Shown in pieces: positions 50,564-59,828 of a DNA stretch of 64,000 bases. How positions within the stretch are numbered: position 1 is the stretch's first letter; each line of letters begins with the position of its first letter. The position numbers and the translations under genes are program-made. The notes below the pieces were generated by a model, which was given only the letters and a program-made list of their open reading frames with translations, was not told where the DNA came from and did not search any database. Origin of the DNA: Rhizomicrobium sp. (lineage in GTDB: Bacteria; Pseudomonadota; Alphaproteobacteria; Micropepsales; Micropepsaceae); NCBI GenBank assembly GCA_037200385.1, contig JBBCGL010000001.1, positions 1,798,001-1,862,000 of the forward strand, given 5' to 3'.

Positions 50564-52015
50564 ATGCCCGGTCCGTACCCCGCGAGACAAGCGTCAAAAG
50601 GGTTATCCGTTCTCGGTTCCTCCGCTCCCGATGCCATCAATCTGGGACGCATCGTAAGGCTCGACGGTGACGTGCCCGAATTTGGAGGCAAGATGCGCTA
50701 CGGCGGGCAACTGCATACCCTGGTGTTCGGCCCCAACGGTTCGGGCAAGAGCACGAGACTGTTGCTTCCCAATCTCCTCGAACTCGAAGATCGAAGCATC
50801 GTCGTGGTCGATCCGAAAGGAGAGCTTGCCGCCGTCTCGGCTCCCTACCGGCGAACGCTTGGCGAGGTCGTCATCATAAATCCGTTCGGCATTCTTGCCG
50901 GCAGACCGGGTTACGAAGACCTCAAGAGCGATGGGTTCAATCCGATGGTGGCGCTCGATCCGACGGCACCTTCCTTCAATGCGGATGCCGCATTGCTCGC
51001 GGAAGCTCTGATCAAGGTCGAGAGCAGCGATCCCCACTGGGACGGATCGGCACGCAGCCTTCTTGCCGCGATCATCATGTATGTCTGCATCGAAGCGCGC
51101 CGCACGGGAAACATTCCGGTCTTCTCCGACGTGCGCGAACTCCTCTGTATGGCAAGCGAAGAACCGAACGAGCGGAACGGTTATCGCGGGCGTGGCATTC
51201 CCGAACTTGCCCGCGAAATGATGCAATCGTCTGTTGCCGGCTTGCGCAACAAGGCGGGGCAATTCAACGATTGGACGAACGAAATCCGCAGCATCGCCTC
51301 CGCCGCGAAGCGGCAGACGGAACCGTTCGACGATGACGAGATCGCATCCGACCTGGCGCGCGGCACGTTCGATTTCCGGGAAATGAAGAAAAGGCCCGTG
51401 ACGGTCTATATCGTTCTTCCGCCCGAGATGATCGAGCGGCATTCCAAATGGATCAGGCTCGTCCTGACCTCGGCGCTCCGCGGCGTCATGCGCGCGCGGG
51501 AAAAAGGCGAACCGCGCACGCTCTTCATGATCGACGAGTTCGCGGCGCTGGGCCATTTGCAGATCATCGAGACCGTCTGGGCCCTGGTCCGAGGCTACGG
51601 CATCCAGATCATGCCGGTGCTGCAAGATCTCAACCAGCTGAAGGCACTTTACAAGGAACGCTGGGAAACGTTCATCGGCATGTCGGGAGCAGTCGTATCG
51701 TTCGGCGCGCGAGACTTAACAACGGCGAAATGGATGTCGGAGCGCGCGGGCGACATGACCGACACCGCGGAGAACCGCAGCAAGAGCTCAAGTGTGAGCG
51801 AAAACGGGACTTCGACCAGCGAAAGCCTCAGCTGGCAGCAGATCAAGGTGCCGTTCCTCGTGCCGCAGAAATTTTTCGCGGTCCGCAACGGGTTCATGTT
51901 CATGTGGCTTGCCGGGATGTCGGAGACCATCTCGGCCTACGCGCCTTATTACGGGGAAGTGATCAAGCTCGAAAAGAGGGCCAGGGAAAATCCCTATAAG
52001 CACGCGTCCGGCTGA
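50564..52015 (+). CDS. VirD4/TraG-type conjugative coupling protein
   Basis: A 483-residue ATPase with Walker A GPNGSGKST (56-64) and Walker B LFMIDEFAALGH (about 320-331), plus family markers VVVDPKGELAAV and NAALLAEALI. No N-terminal membrane helices are visible, so it is a soluble, short type; membrane anchoring may come from the gene just upstream. It would carry the relaxase–DNA complex to a secretion channel. No T4SS core genes are present in the window. Confidence 0.9.
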   Translation: MPGPYPARQASKGLSVLGSSAPDAINLGRIVRLDGDVPEFGGKMRYGGQLHTLVFGPNGSGKSTRLLLPNLLELEDRSIVVVDPKGELAAVSAPYRRTLGEVVIINPFGILAGRPGYEDLKSDGFNPMVALDPTAPSFNADAALLAEALIKVESSDPHWDGSARSLLAAIIMYVCIEARRTGNIPVFSDVRELLCMASEEPNERNGYRGRGIPELAREMMQSSVAGLRNKAGQFNDWTNEIRSIASAAKRQTEPFDDDEIASDLARGTFDFREMKKRPVTVYIVLPPEMIERHSKWIRLVLTSALRGVMRAREKGEPRTLFMIDEFAALGHLQIIETVWALVRGYGIQIMPVLQDLNQLKALYKERWETFIGMSGAVVSFGARDLTTAKWMSERAGDMTDTAENRSKSSSVSENGTSTSESLSWQQIKVPFLVPQKFFAVRNGFMFMWLAGMSETISAYAPYYGEVIKLEKRARENPYKHASG

Positions 52016-52139
52016 CGTCCCTGCCTGAAACTTAACTCTGCGGTCCAATTTCCCCTTGAATATCAACAGATCGTCCGGCTACGGACGAATTTTGTAAATA
52101 CTTGCGCCCTCTGCCGTTAAAATCGGCGGCGGGGGCAAG

Positions 52140-53108
52140 ATGGGATTACATAGACGCGGCACGACACTTTCGAAGCTCGATATCGGCGCGACCATTCACG
52201 GCATGATGCACCAGTCCACTGGCACGGAGTGGGTCGGTGCGGACGGCTCGGTTCACACGATCCTGACGGCGTTGGTCTTTACGGAGGTCAAGCGGACGAT
52301 ATTCGACCGCCAAGCCGTGCGGTTTGGCAAAATCAATATCGGGTTTCGGAACGGCGCAGCACATAGACCGCCTCGGCCTGGCCTGGCATTTCGCGCGAAG
52401 ATCGCCGCGCCTTTGAGCGGCGGACATGCGCCTTATCGCGCCAAACCGTCCACGATATTCACGCTGGCGAACATCGAGGTCGGTCAGCCCATCCCCGAAT
52501 ACTACTTCGACCAGGGCTATCCGAGACTCTCCAACAGCCCAGAGGTAAATCTCCCGCTTAAACTTCTCGGGCGTCTCGACCAGCCTTTCCGGACGCCACC
52601 GAAGGACGATCTCGACGCGCACTGGAACCGCCAGGGATTCTGGTTTCACGAAGGAGTTCTGCGAGGCGTTCAAACCAAGCCGACCGAGACCAGCATGTTC
52701 ATCCTCTCCGAATCCGGCATGTATTTTTACTACAAGACGATTGACGATTTGCACGCAATTGCGCGTTCGGAGTGCGAGACAGTAAGAGACTTTGATGACG
52801 GCTGGATGGTCCTGGGCGGCGAGCTGGGCGATTACGGCAAACCCTTGGAGGAAGATCACTGCATGACCATGTGGGCTCATGCACGGCTCTATCGTCTTCT
52901 CACGGTTGGATGGGAGCCGCCGCCGCATCGCCGCCAGGAGGCGATCCAACTGGCGAACGACCTGCGCGCAAAATACGCCCGCGAAGGCACGTCTATACGA
53001 CCCTTCGCGCCGCCTACGAAGCCCGCGAACAACATGCAGAAATATTACCTGCAATTCCATCGCCAGCGACTCGGCCGGATCAGGGCCATTCCCACGGAGC
53101 CGCGATAG
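52140..53108 (+). CDS. Island protein of unknown function
   Basis: A 322-residue protein starting MGLHRRGTTLSKLDIGATIHGMM. The middle (about 95-240) is beta-rich and ends with a stretch such as TSMFILSESGMYFYYKTIDDL; the C-terminus is helical and basic (EAIQLANDLRAKYAREG, then QKYYLQFHRQRLGRIRAI). No motif I know. It is the third plus-strand gene after the coupling protein, 124 bp downstream. Confidence 0.62.
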   Translation: MGLHRRGTTLSKLDIGATIHGMMHQSTGTEWVGADGSVHTILTALVFTEVKRTIFDRQAVRFGKINIGFRNGAAHRPPRPGLAFRAKIAAPLSGGHAPYRAKPSTIFTLANIEVGQPIPEYYFDQGYPRLSNSPEVNLPLKLLGRLDQPFRTPPKDDLDAHWNRQGFWFHEGVLRGVQTKPTETSMFILSESGMYFYYKTIDDLHAIARSECETVRDFDDGWMVLGGELGDYGKPLEEDHCMTMWAHARLYRLLTVGWEPPPHRRQEAIQLANDLRAKYAREGTSIRPFAPPTKPANNMQKYYLQFHRQRLGRIRAIPTEPR

Positions 53109-53141
53109 CCGGAGCGGTTGCCCGCTCCGGCCGGCGGTATC

Positions 53142-53351
53142 CTACTTCTGCTCCTTCGGCTTCGGTTCGCGGAGAACGATCTCGCCATCGGGAAGCGGAA
53201 GCGCCTTGAACTGAAGGTTGAGGCCCTTGCCGTCCTTGTGCATCCAGGCGGCGCCGATCTCCTGCCAGACGGCATCTTTGCCTTCCTCTTTCGTCACGCT
53301 GAAGATGCGGTAGGCGGGCGCGGCCTTGGTTTCGGGTTTTGTCTTGCTCAT
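53142..53351 (-). CDS. Small conserved mobile-element protein
   Basis: A 69-residue protein with the pattern MSKTKPETKAAPAYRIFSV, VWQEIGAAWMHKDGKGLNLQF and LPLPDGEIVLREPK. This layout (short, beta-rich, with W-x-x-I-G-A-A-W and L-P-x-x-G-E-I) is common in conjugative elements and resembles DUF736-like single-domain proteins; function unknown. Confidence 0.72.
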   Translation of the reverse strand: MSKTKPETKAAPAYRIFSVTKEEGKDAVWQEIGAAWMHKDGKGLNLQFKALPLPDGEIVLREPKPKEQK

Positions 53352-53688
53352 TGTCTGTTCCTTTCGCTTGTTGGTGAGCCCGCTTCATGCGGCCTCGATG
53401 CGGTTCGTCTGGACGGGCGGAGAAGCGGCGGCGTCAACGGCGCGTAGCGGGAGCGGAGCTGCACGGAACGAAGTGGAGGAAGCGAGCACCCACCCGTTGA
53501 CGGCGGCGCGCGCGCGTCCAGAACCACGCATCGTCTTGAGGCCGATAAGCGGTTCGCCCGAAAGGAACGGCGCAAGACACGGAAACCAAGGCTCCCCGAT
53601 CACGCCAAGCTGATTCGAAGGGCAAAAGAAAAGCCCGGCTTTCGCCGGGCCTTTCCAGCCGCAGAAGCGGCGACGGAGCGCGCCGCTC
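53352..53688. other. Interval between two minus-strand genes
   Basis: 337 bp with no recognised gene; open frames here are arginine/serine-rich and lack ribosome sites. It holds the parB terminator (53633-53650) and presumably the promoter of the gene at 53142. The stretch AACGAAGTGGAGGA near 53464 recurs near 55548 on the other side of parB. Confidence 0.5.
53633..53650 (-). terminator. Rho-independent terminator of the parB-like gene
   Basis: Read on the minus strand, GCCCGGC-GAAA-GCCGGGC is followed directly by TTTTCTTTT. A perfect 7-bp GC-rich stem with a T-rich tail, 39 bp after the stop of the ParB-like gene. Confidence 0.85.
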
Positions 53689-55380
53689 CTACAGTTTGCG
53701 GAGAAGCTTCTTCGCGGTAGCCGATGCCTCCGCGAGACCCGACGAGCCCTTGCCGTAGGCGGCGAACGGGAATGCCATCCAGCCGGGCAACCAGCCTTCT
53801 GCCTTCTTGCGTCCGTTTCGGCCCGCAAGCGCGTCGCGGATGATCTGGCGGAGCGTTGCGGCCTTCCCGCCCGCATTCGCCTTGGCCACGTCTTTGCCCG
53901 CGACTTCTGCGATCATGGCGCTCAACGTTGCCTTGTCGCGGATCATGTCGAGGAAGCAGTCGTCGGCCTGCCAGTGCGGACGGGCATCGACCTCCAGCAC
54001 GGCACCTGCTGTCTCGACCGGGAAGGAACCCACCGCGAGCGTATCGGCCATGATGACGGACGCGAGGCGCATGACCTGCGCGTCCTTCATGCCGAGCAGC
54101 TTCACGAAGCAGAGCGCGGTGCGCTCGTCGCCCGTGACGGTCTCCGGCAGGTCGAGAAGATCGTAGGCCTTCCGGCGTTCCTTCTCGAACTGCTGCTGCG
54201 CCGCGCTGCTCTCGATGCTGCCCTTGATCGCGTTCGAGTGCGAACGCTGCGCTTCCAAACGCACGGACCAGTTGCCGCTCGATGCGATGGCGTGGGCGAC
54301 GAGAAGGCGAAACGCCTTCGCGGGATCGACAAGCAGGGCAAGCCGCACGGCGGCGTGCCGATGAAGCTCAAGGTAGTTCTCCATCGCCTGCGTCATCTGC
54401 GGACGGTTTGCGGGATCGGGCTTATCGGCTTTCGCCTTTGCTTCCTGCTTTTTCGCCCGCTCAAGGTGGGCGCGGCTGATCCAGCCTTCGAAGAACTCGA
54501 CCCGGCCATATTTGGAGACGGTGACAAAGACCTTGCCGCCTCGGGTCTTCGGAAGCCGCTCATGCTCCCACTGCTGGAAGTGGTCGCCGTCCGGCAGCAC
54601 GATCACCTCCTGCCAGCCGCTTTCGAGGTAGGCCTGCCTGCGCTGTTCGATGGCGGCGCGTTGCAGTTCCCAGAAGGTTTTGGCATCCGAGAAGTAGCTG
54701 TCCTCGCCAAACAGATCGGTCTTGATCCCGCCCTTGTAGTCCCCGATGGGAAAGAGCGCCGCCCCGGTATCGATGGCTTCCTCGCCCAACAGAACGTGCT
54801 TGAAGTCGCGGCCATAGAACGCCACTCCATCCTCGTGCGCCTCCAGCCATTCTTTCTGCTGCGCTTTCGTAGCCATCGTCAGATACTCGACAGTCTCGTC
54901 ACCGACCTCGCTGTCGCCATAGAGCTCGCGGATTTTGGGATGGAGATTGGCGAGCGCCAGGCGTTGCTCCACCTGACGTCTCGTGAGGCCGAAGGTGATG
55001 GCGATCTGCTCCGGCGTCCTTCCCTCCTTCACGAGGCGATAGAAGGTCTCGAACTGCTTCATGGGCGTGGGGTCGAGCCGGGCGGCATTCTCGATAAGGG
55101 ACGCTTCGAGCGCCGCCGCGTCGTCGCCCTGCTGCATCACGGCGCAGGGGATATCGTCGAACGACCCGCGCTCCTTCTCGACGGCCTTGGCCGAGAAGTA
55201 GCGCCGCCGCCCGGCAACGATCTCAAATCCTTCCCGGTTCGGGCGGACGAGAAGCGGCTGCAGGATGCCCCGCGCGCGGATGCTTGGCAGGATGTCGGAA
55301 ACATCCGGGGCCTTCTTCTCATGGCGCATGTTGAGGGATGAGATATGCAACTGCTCAAGGGGTATGTGTCTTAGTTCCAT
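53689..55380 (-). CDS. ParB-like partition protein
   Basis: A 563-residue ParB/RepB-type protein. The N-terminal ParB-N domain (about 1-110) carries the CTPase motif VAGRRRYFS and LIENAARLDPTPMKQFETFYRL; the HTH (about 125-155) is RTPEQIAITFGLTRRQVEQRLALANL. The long C-terminal region (200-563) is unlike short ParB and matches large plasmid/ICE ParB-type proteins. It may aid element stability or act as a regulator. No parA is adjacent. Confidence 0.87.
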   Translation of the reverse strand: MELRHIPLEQLHISSLNMRHEKKAPDVSDILPSIRARGILQPLLVRPNREGFEIVAGRRRYFSAKAVEKERGSFDDIPCAVMQQGDDAAALEASLIENAARLDPTPMKQFETFYRLVKEGRTPEQIAITFGLTRRQVEQRLALANLHPKIRELYGDSEVGDETVEYLTMATKAQQKEWLEAHEDGVAFYGRDFKHVLLGEEAIDTGAALFPIGDYKGGIKTDLFGEDSYFSDAKTFWELQRAAIEQRRQAYLESGWQEVIVLPDGDHFQQWEHERLPKTRGGKVFVTVSKYGRVEFFEGWISRAHLERAKKQEAKAKADKPDPANRPQMTQAMENYLELHRHAAVRLALLVDPAKAFRLLVAHAIASSGNWSVRLEAQRSHSNAIKGSIESSAAQQQFEKERRKAYDLLDLPETVTGDERTALCFVKLLGMKDAQVMRLASVIMADTLAVGSFPVETAGAVLEVDARPHWQADDCFLDMIRDKATLSAMIAEVAGKDVAKANAGGKAATLRQIIRDALAGRNGRKKAEGWLPGWMAFPFAAYGKGSSGLAEASATAKKLLRKL

Positions 55381-55760
55381 AGTGTGTCTCCATTGACGCC
55401 CCCGGGGATGCTCTCAATCGAGAAGGAAAACTGGCGCACCCTGCACCTGCCCCCTTCCGCACCAATCCCCGGAAGCAGGGTGGGCGGCGAGAAAGCGACC
55501 GCAGAGGCCGTTCGATTGAGGCGGGCTGCATCCGAAGGGCCGCAACGAAGTGGAGGACCCGCGATAGCGGGTTGCGGCTCGCCGCGAACGGCCTAGAAGG
55601 GAGCGCCGCCCACCCGGCGCACCGGGATTGGCTTCAAACAAAGCCATCGCGCAGCGATGCCGGAAGCTCCTTGCGCGAGGGATCGAAGCCCGAAGGGCCG
55701 AGACTTCAGGCTCGGCACGCGAGAGCCCGGCCGCGAAGCGGCGCGCACAAGTGGAATTGG
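55381..55760. other. Interval upstream of the parB-like gene
   Basis: 380 bp without a recognised gene. It should contain the parB promoter and could hold parS-like sites or oriV; I cannot identify a specific motif. GC-rich inverted segments (for example CCCGCGATAGCGGG at 55556-55569) are present. Confidence 0.45.
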
Positions 55761-56018
55761 CTAACGATCTAATCTCGCCGCGCGATTTAGTTCGCCAAGG
55801 CGCACAATGTTTGGACGGCTCGCCAACAGGAATACCGCCACAGCGCCGATTAGGTACGGCAGATTGCGGACGGCCAGACCGTCTGAAATGCCCAGGAGTA
55901 TTTCGAAAGCCCCTAAACCAAACCCGGTGATGATCGCATTTCTTCGAATCAAATCGACTTCACAATCCCACGCGTCATCGTTCGACAAAGGTGCATCTAC
56001 ATTGGGTCGGTCAAACAC
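55761..56018 (-). CDS. Small membrane protein
   Basis: An 85-residue protein with two hydrophobic segments (about residues 28-45 and 52-68), starting with GTG; GAGGA lies 6 bases before it. The N-terminal 25 residues are acidic (MFDRPNVDAPLSNDDAWDCEVD). Function unknown. Confidence 0.55.
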   Translation of the reverse strand: MFDRPNVDAPLSNDDAWDCEVDLIRRNAIITGFGLGAFEILLGISDGLAVRNLPYLIGAVAVFLLASRPNIVRLGELNRAARLDR

Positions 56019-56147
56019 AGGTCCTCGCTATTTCACATAAAAAATAGCGTGGTTTTGTGAAAGTAAAAAGGAAAATCTTGATCTATAAGTGCTTGGCAAC
56101 ACTAGATTCTCCAAGCGATCACACCGGCACAAAAAGCCTTGAGCACA

Positions 56148-56168
56148 AATAACCGATGGATGGTTATT
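56148..56168. promoter_or_regulatory. Inverted repeat upstream of the OmpA-like gene
   Basis: Perfect 7-bp arms AATAACC / GGTTATT around a 7-base spacer, 39 bp before the start codon at 56207, in an AT-rich region. Candidate operator; no regulator can be named. Confidence 0.4.
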
Positions 56169-56206
56169 ATGTGCGAGCCGATTAAGGATGCTGGAGGCGT
56201 CGGCCA

Positions 56207-57226
56207 ATGGCGATAATTCATGCGTTAGTAGCTGCGATCTCAGGACTATTTTTTGTATTGAGTTCTGGGGTGGTGTTCCGGAAGAAACACCGGCGCAACC
56301 GGGGTCTCGCCGTTATCACGGCGGTGCTCGCGATAGTCGGAGGCTTCGAGGCCGCGCTTTCGGCATATACCTTTCTTGGTGACACTTTCTCGGCATTCAT
56401 CGACCGCATGGTTGATCACCGGTTAGCGGAAAGAACACGCGTTCAGCACGTCGTTCCTAGGCATCAAGTCGCATTGGGCCGTCAACACATTGTCCCGAGT
56501 TCGGTGTCCGCACTTCCTGTGCGGGTTGTATCGGCTCCCAGCAATCGTCTCGCGCCGCCGCCCACCACGCTGGCTCGCGGCGATGTCAAAGCCGTTTCGA
56601 ACTTGCGTCCAGTCGGGGTTAGGCAGGCGCTGGCGCCGGCTAGACCTTCTTCACCAGTTCAGGTTGAGGCAAATACATCGCTACCTGTTCAGTTGCCGCC
56701 AAGCACCGATCCCAACGCCGACGCGGTCCGTCGTTCGGCTGGCATTGCCATGCCTTTGGCACGGCCGAGCGATAGCGAAATGACGATCGCAGAGCATGAA
56801 TTGACGTCGATCGGAGACAAAATCTTTTTCGGACGAGAAAGCGCGGAGATCTCGCCTTCGGGCAAGACTGTACTGATGCAATGGGCAGGCCTGCTGAACG
56901 AACATCCAGGACTGATGGTGAATTTGATCACGCAGGAACAAATCCGGCAGGGACCATCGCAGACGCTTACGTCGCTCACACAGCTCGCGACAGCGCTTGC
57001 ATCACCTGGCGGAGATGATGGCAGTATTACCGACATAAGCTTTCGCCGGGTGACGGCAATCAAAAAAGCCCTCGTCGATGAGGGTGTTGCGTCCGGCCGT
57101 ATAGTGATCACGGCTGGCTCCCTAGTTTTGCACATGGCAAATGCAAATCCGGAGCCAGACCTGCCCGACGGGCGAAGTGTCCAGCTCAAGATCGCCGACA
57201 GCCCTGAGAAACTGGTCCGCGGCTAG
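56207..57226 (+). CDS. Membrane-anchored protein with OmpA-like C-terminal region
   Basis: A 339-residue protein: two hydrophobic segments at the N-terminus (about residues 5-23 and 35-57), a long proline/valine-rich linker (75-185), then a domain (about 190-330) with DKIFFGRESAEISPSGKTVLMQWAGLLNEHPG and FRRVTAIKKALVDEGVASGRIVITAG. The last segment fits the OmpA C-terminal pattern (R-A-x-x-V-K-x-x-L-v-x-x-G-i-x-x-x-R-i). It would bind peptidoglycan or act as an envelope sensor; role in the island unknown. Confidence 0.65.
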   Translation: MAIIHALVAAISGLFFVLSSGVVFRKKHRRNRGLAVITAVLAIVGGFEAALSAYTFLGDTFSAFIDRMVDHRLAERTRVQHVVPRHQVALGRQHIVPSSVSALPVRVVSAPSNRLAPPPTTLARGDVKAVSNLRPVGVRQALAPARPSSPVQVEANTSLPVQLPPSTDPNADAVRRSAGIAMPLARPSDSEMTIAEHELTSIGDKIFFGRESAEISPSGKTVLMQWAGLLNEHPGLMVNLITQEQIRQGPSQTLTSLTQLATALASPGGDDGSITDISFRRVTAIKKALVDEGVASGRIVITAGSLVLHMANANPEPDLPDGRSVQLKIADSPEKLVRG

Positions 57227-57253
57227 GCTAGCGTGGGTTGTGGGTGGAATGCC

Positions 57254-59236
57254 TTAGCCGGCTTCCACGGCCTTCTTTTGGAGTGCAGCGCGGAACTGAC
57301 GATGGCTGTGCTTGGCACGCTCAATCAGGTCATCCCATGACGTGAAAAAAACCTTGCCGGTATTCTGAAGGGACTCGGCGGTGGACAAGGCCTCGTCGTG
57401 GAGGCGAGCTGCAATCAAATGGCTTTGTACCTGGGTGTACTTTATTGCTTTGGGATCAGTAAGTTCCGAAAAGCGCTTAAGCACATAGTCGCGATACCGG
57501 TTAGCTTGATTGACGTCGGCCAGCCTCGCTACGAACGCGCCTCGTTTGATCTCGACGATGTGAAGTGTTCCGCCAATGGCCACGCAGAAGAAATCGGCTC
57601 GGTCGTCGTCTCCCTTCCGCTTCTGCCGTCCAGCCTTTTTCCCGAATTCCGTCCTTATCCAAGTGGCGACCCTGCCTTCGGCCTTATTGAGCATCCAAGT
57701 TGTGTCGATGAGCCAAGGATTGCCTTCAAGATGCTTCGCGAGCACGCCCCGTTCCTTAGCGTCGTGATCGTGCATTCGTTGCAAAGTGTCGATCGCAGCC
57801 AGGTTGCTGTCGATGATCTGTAAAAGCGTTACGGCGGTGCGCACTTCCATCTTCGAAAGAAGATCGTCCAATTGAGCGAGATCGCTGATGTCGGACTCGC
57901 GCAGCTTCTTCAGGATGCTTCGAAGCGTGGCATTTTCCAGCGCGTCGAGGAACCAAGAAAGGATTCCTTCGAACTCACTGGGTTCCATCTCAATGGACTT
58001 GAACTTATCAACGAATTGAACCGCTACGTCCTTGTAGGCGGGTGCTAGATGATCGATGCGCGCGGCAATTGCCGGATTTAGCTCTTTGATCTGTTTCTCG
58101 CGCAGCTTGGCGCGGCGACGTGCCCACTCGGCGAGGTATTTCTTGACGAGTTGTTGTCCCCACTCTTTGAACGCGGCGCCTTGGGGACTCTCCCATGCGA
58201 TTGCATCTCGGGGCGTCGCGATGAAGTCCGTCTCGTGAATGCCGGCGTCGAGCCACTCAGCTTTCACCATGCCGACGAGATAACGAAGTCCATGTTGGCC
58301 TGTCACGCCGCCACTAATGTCGAATACCATCGCCTCTTGAGAGATTTTCTCCCGCGTATAAATCAGGATTCCGCTCAGTTGCCCTTCGTTCTGTTTTCTC
58401 GGGGTGGGCGTGAATCCAATCCAATACCGAACGTCACCGCAGCCCTTGACGTGATCCTTGGTCCAGCCGGCCTTCGGCCATCGCCACTGAAGGTTGATGT
58501 CCTCCGGTTTCAGGTCGTCGCCATTGAGGCGAACGCGAAATTTCGGGCCAATGAAAAGAAACCGTTCCGCCATGCTGTGGTTGAACAGTTCACTGCTCCG
58601 CGCCTTCCGAGAATGAAGGCGGCGCAAGATGATCGTGGTGCCGCGCGTCGTGCGCGCTTTGGCCGGGGCTTTGCTTACCGGGCCGGCGAAAATTACGTCA
58701 ACGGGGGCAGGTCGACGTTCGATCTCCTTTAGCTTTTGCAAGTCCAGCTTGAACCAAATCAGCACCCTCTCGCCCAGCTTCTTGTCGGGCTTACGATACA
58801 CAGTTTGGACTTCGAGCACGTCTGCTACGCCAAACCCGGCTAGCTTTCCGATCCCCTTCCTGCCTTGAAGAAGACGGCCGCCAGGTGATTTGTCCGTATT
58901 GTCTTCCTCGCGTCTGTCACGGCCAACGTCGAGATAGGCGTCTCGGATCATATCCCAGGTCATGCCATTGCCGTTGTCTTCGACGCGAATAACGTGGGCA
59001 GCATCGTCAGGTCGCCAGGCCTCGCCCATCGGGACAATGACGTCTACCGTCCGCGCGTCGGCATCCCATGCATTGGAGATGAGTTCAGCGATGGCCGGCA
59101 CAGGACGTCCTGCATACATCTGGACGCCGAGATGCTTGATGATGTTACCGGCATAAGTGAGCACCAGTTCTTTGGGGTCTCTTCCCTCAAGCAGAACCTG
59201 ACTTGGTGTCTGACGAATCTTGCGCGGACGTGCCAT
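57254..59236 (-). CDS. MORC-like GHKL ATPase with C-terminal PD-(D/E)xK nuclease (paralogue A)
   Basis: A 660-residue protein. GHKL/HATPase_c_3 domain at residues 25-240: N-box ELISNAWDAD (51-60), G1 motif DNGNGM (87-92) and G2 motif GRKGIGKLAGFG (125-136). The middle is a helical linker (360-500). The C-terminal nuclease shows Asp548 (RADFF), Glu562-x-Lys564 (VEIKR), after a NPWLID-W motif shared with paralogue B. MORC/MutL-like ATPases with nucleases occur in restriction systems together with cytosine methyltransferases. Last gene of the operon, 133 bp after vsr, so it may have its own promoter. Confidence 0.87.
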   Translation of the reverse strand: MARPRKIRQTPSQVLLEGRDPKELVLTYAGNIIKHLGVQMYAGRPVPAIAELISNAWDADARTVDVIVPMGEAWRPDDAAHVIRVEDNGNGMTWDMIRDAYLDVGRDRREEDNTDKSPGGRLLQGRKGIGKLAGFGVADVLEVQTVYRKPDKKLGERVLIWFKLDLQKLKEIERRPAPVDVIFAGPVSKAPAKARTTRGTTIILRRLHSRKARSSELFNHSMAERFLFIGPKFRVRLNGDDLKPEDINLQWRWPKAGWTKDHVKGCGDVRYWIGFTPTPRKQNEGQLSGILIYTREKISQEAMVFDISGGVTGQHGLRYLVGMVKAEWLDAGIHETDFIATPRDAIAWESPQGAAFKEWGQQLVKKYLAEWARRRAKLREKQIKELNPAIAARIDHLAPAYKDVAVQFVDKFKSIEMEPSEFEGILSWFLDALENATLRSILKKLRESDISDLAQLDDLLSKMEVRTAVTLLQIIDSNLAAIDTLQRMHDHDAKERGVLAKHLEGNPWLIDTTWMLNKAEGRVATWIRTEFGKKAGRQKRKGDDDRADFFCVAIGGTLHIVEIKRGAFVARLADVNQANRYRDYVLKRFSELTDPKAIKYTQVQSHLIAARLHDEALSTAESLQNTGKVFFTSWDDLIERAKHSHRQFRAALQKKAVEAG

Positions 59237-59369
59237 TGAACGTGTCCAATCGCGCGACGATGGTGAGGTCTAGAATCGAAGGCTGGATAACATAGTGCTT
59301 TTTCGACGATTTGGCGACGTTCGACCAGTTTAACGCCAATTCAAGCGAAATCTCGCTTAATGCCGCGGT

Positions 59370-59828
59370 TCAGCGTCGCTCAATCGCCGAGAGCCTATGC
59401 CGGATAAGCGACTCGTTCGTCGTTTGACATTCCCAAATCACAAACACGTGCCAACCCAGGCTCCTAAGAGCTTGCGTCACGCGGCGATCTCTAGCGACGT
59501 TGCGATCGAACTTTTCCGTCCAAAATTTCACGCGCGACTTTGGCATCGACGCTCGTTTGCACTTTGCGTGGCGATGCCAGAAGCAGCCATGCACGAATAC
59601 GACGGTTTTGAACCTGGGAAAAACGACATCGGGGCGGCCCGGCAGATTCTTCCCGTGAAGGCGAAACCGAAGACCCAAGGCATGAGCGATGCGCCGCACC
59701 GCTATCTCGGGAGGCGTGTTCGCTTGCCTCACCTTAGACATACGCGGGCCGTGCTGAAACGTCACCTTTGCCGTTTTTTCTTCCTCGATATTGACGGGGT
59801 CTGGTTGGCTTTCAAATATTTCTTGCAT
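59370..59828 (-). CDS. vsr: Very short patch repair endonuclease
   Basis: A 152-residue Vsr-type enzyme: RMSKVRQANTPPEIAVRRIAHALGLRFRLHGKNLPGRPDVVFPRFKTVVFVHGCFWHRH contains the metal-binding Asp of R-P-D-V-V-F-P and the H-G-C-F-W-H motif; the tail ends ALRSLGWHVFVIWEC. It nicks at T:G mismatches that arise when 5-methylcytosine deaminates, protecting the host methylation sites. The start at 59828 overlaps the dcm gene by 67 bp; an internal ATG at 59741 would avoid overlap but loses residues the family normally has. Confidence 0.9.
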   Translation of the reverse strand: MQEIFESQPDPVNIEEEKTAKVTFQHGPRMSKVRQANTPPEIAVRRIAHALGLRFRLHGKNLPGRPDVVFPRFKTVVFVHGCFWHRHAKCKRASMPKSRVKFWTEKFDRNVARDRRVTQALRSLGWHVFVIWECQTTNESLIRHRLSAIERR

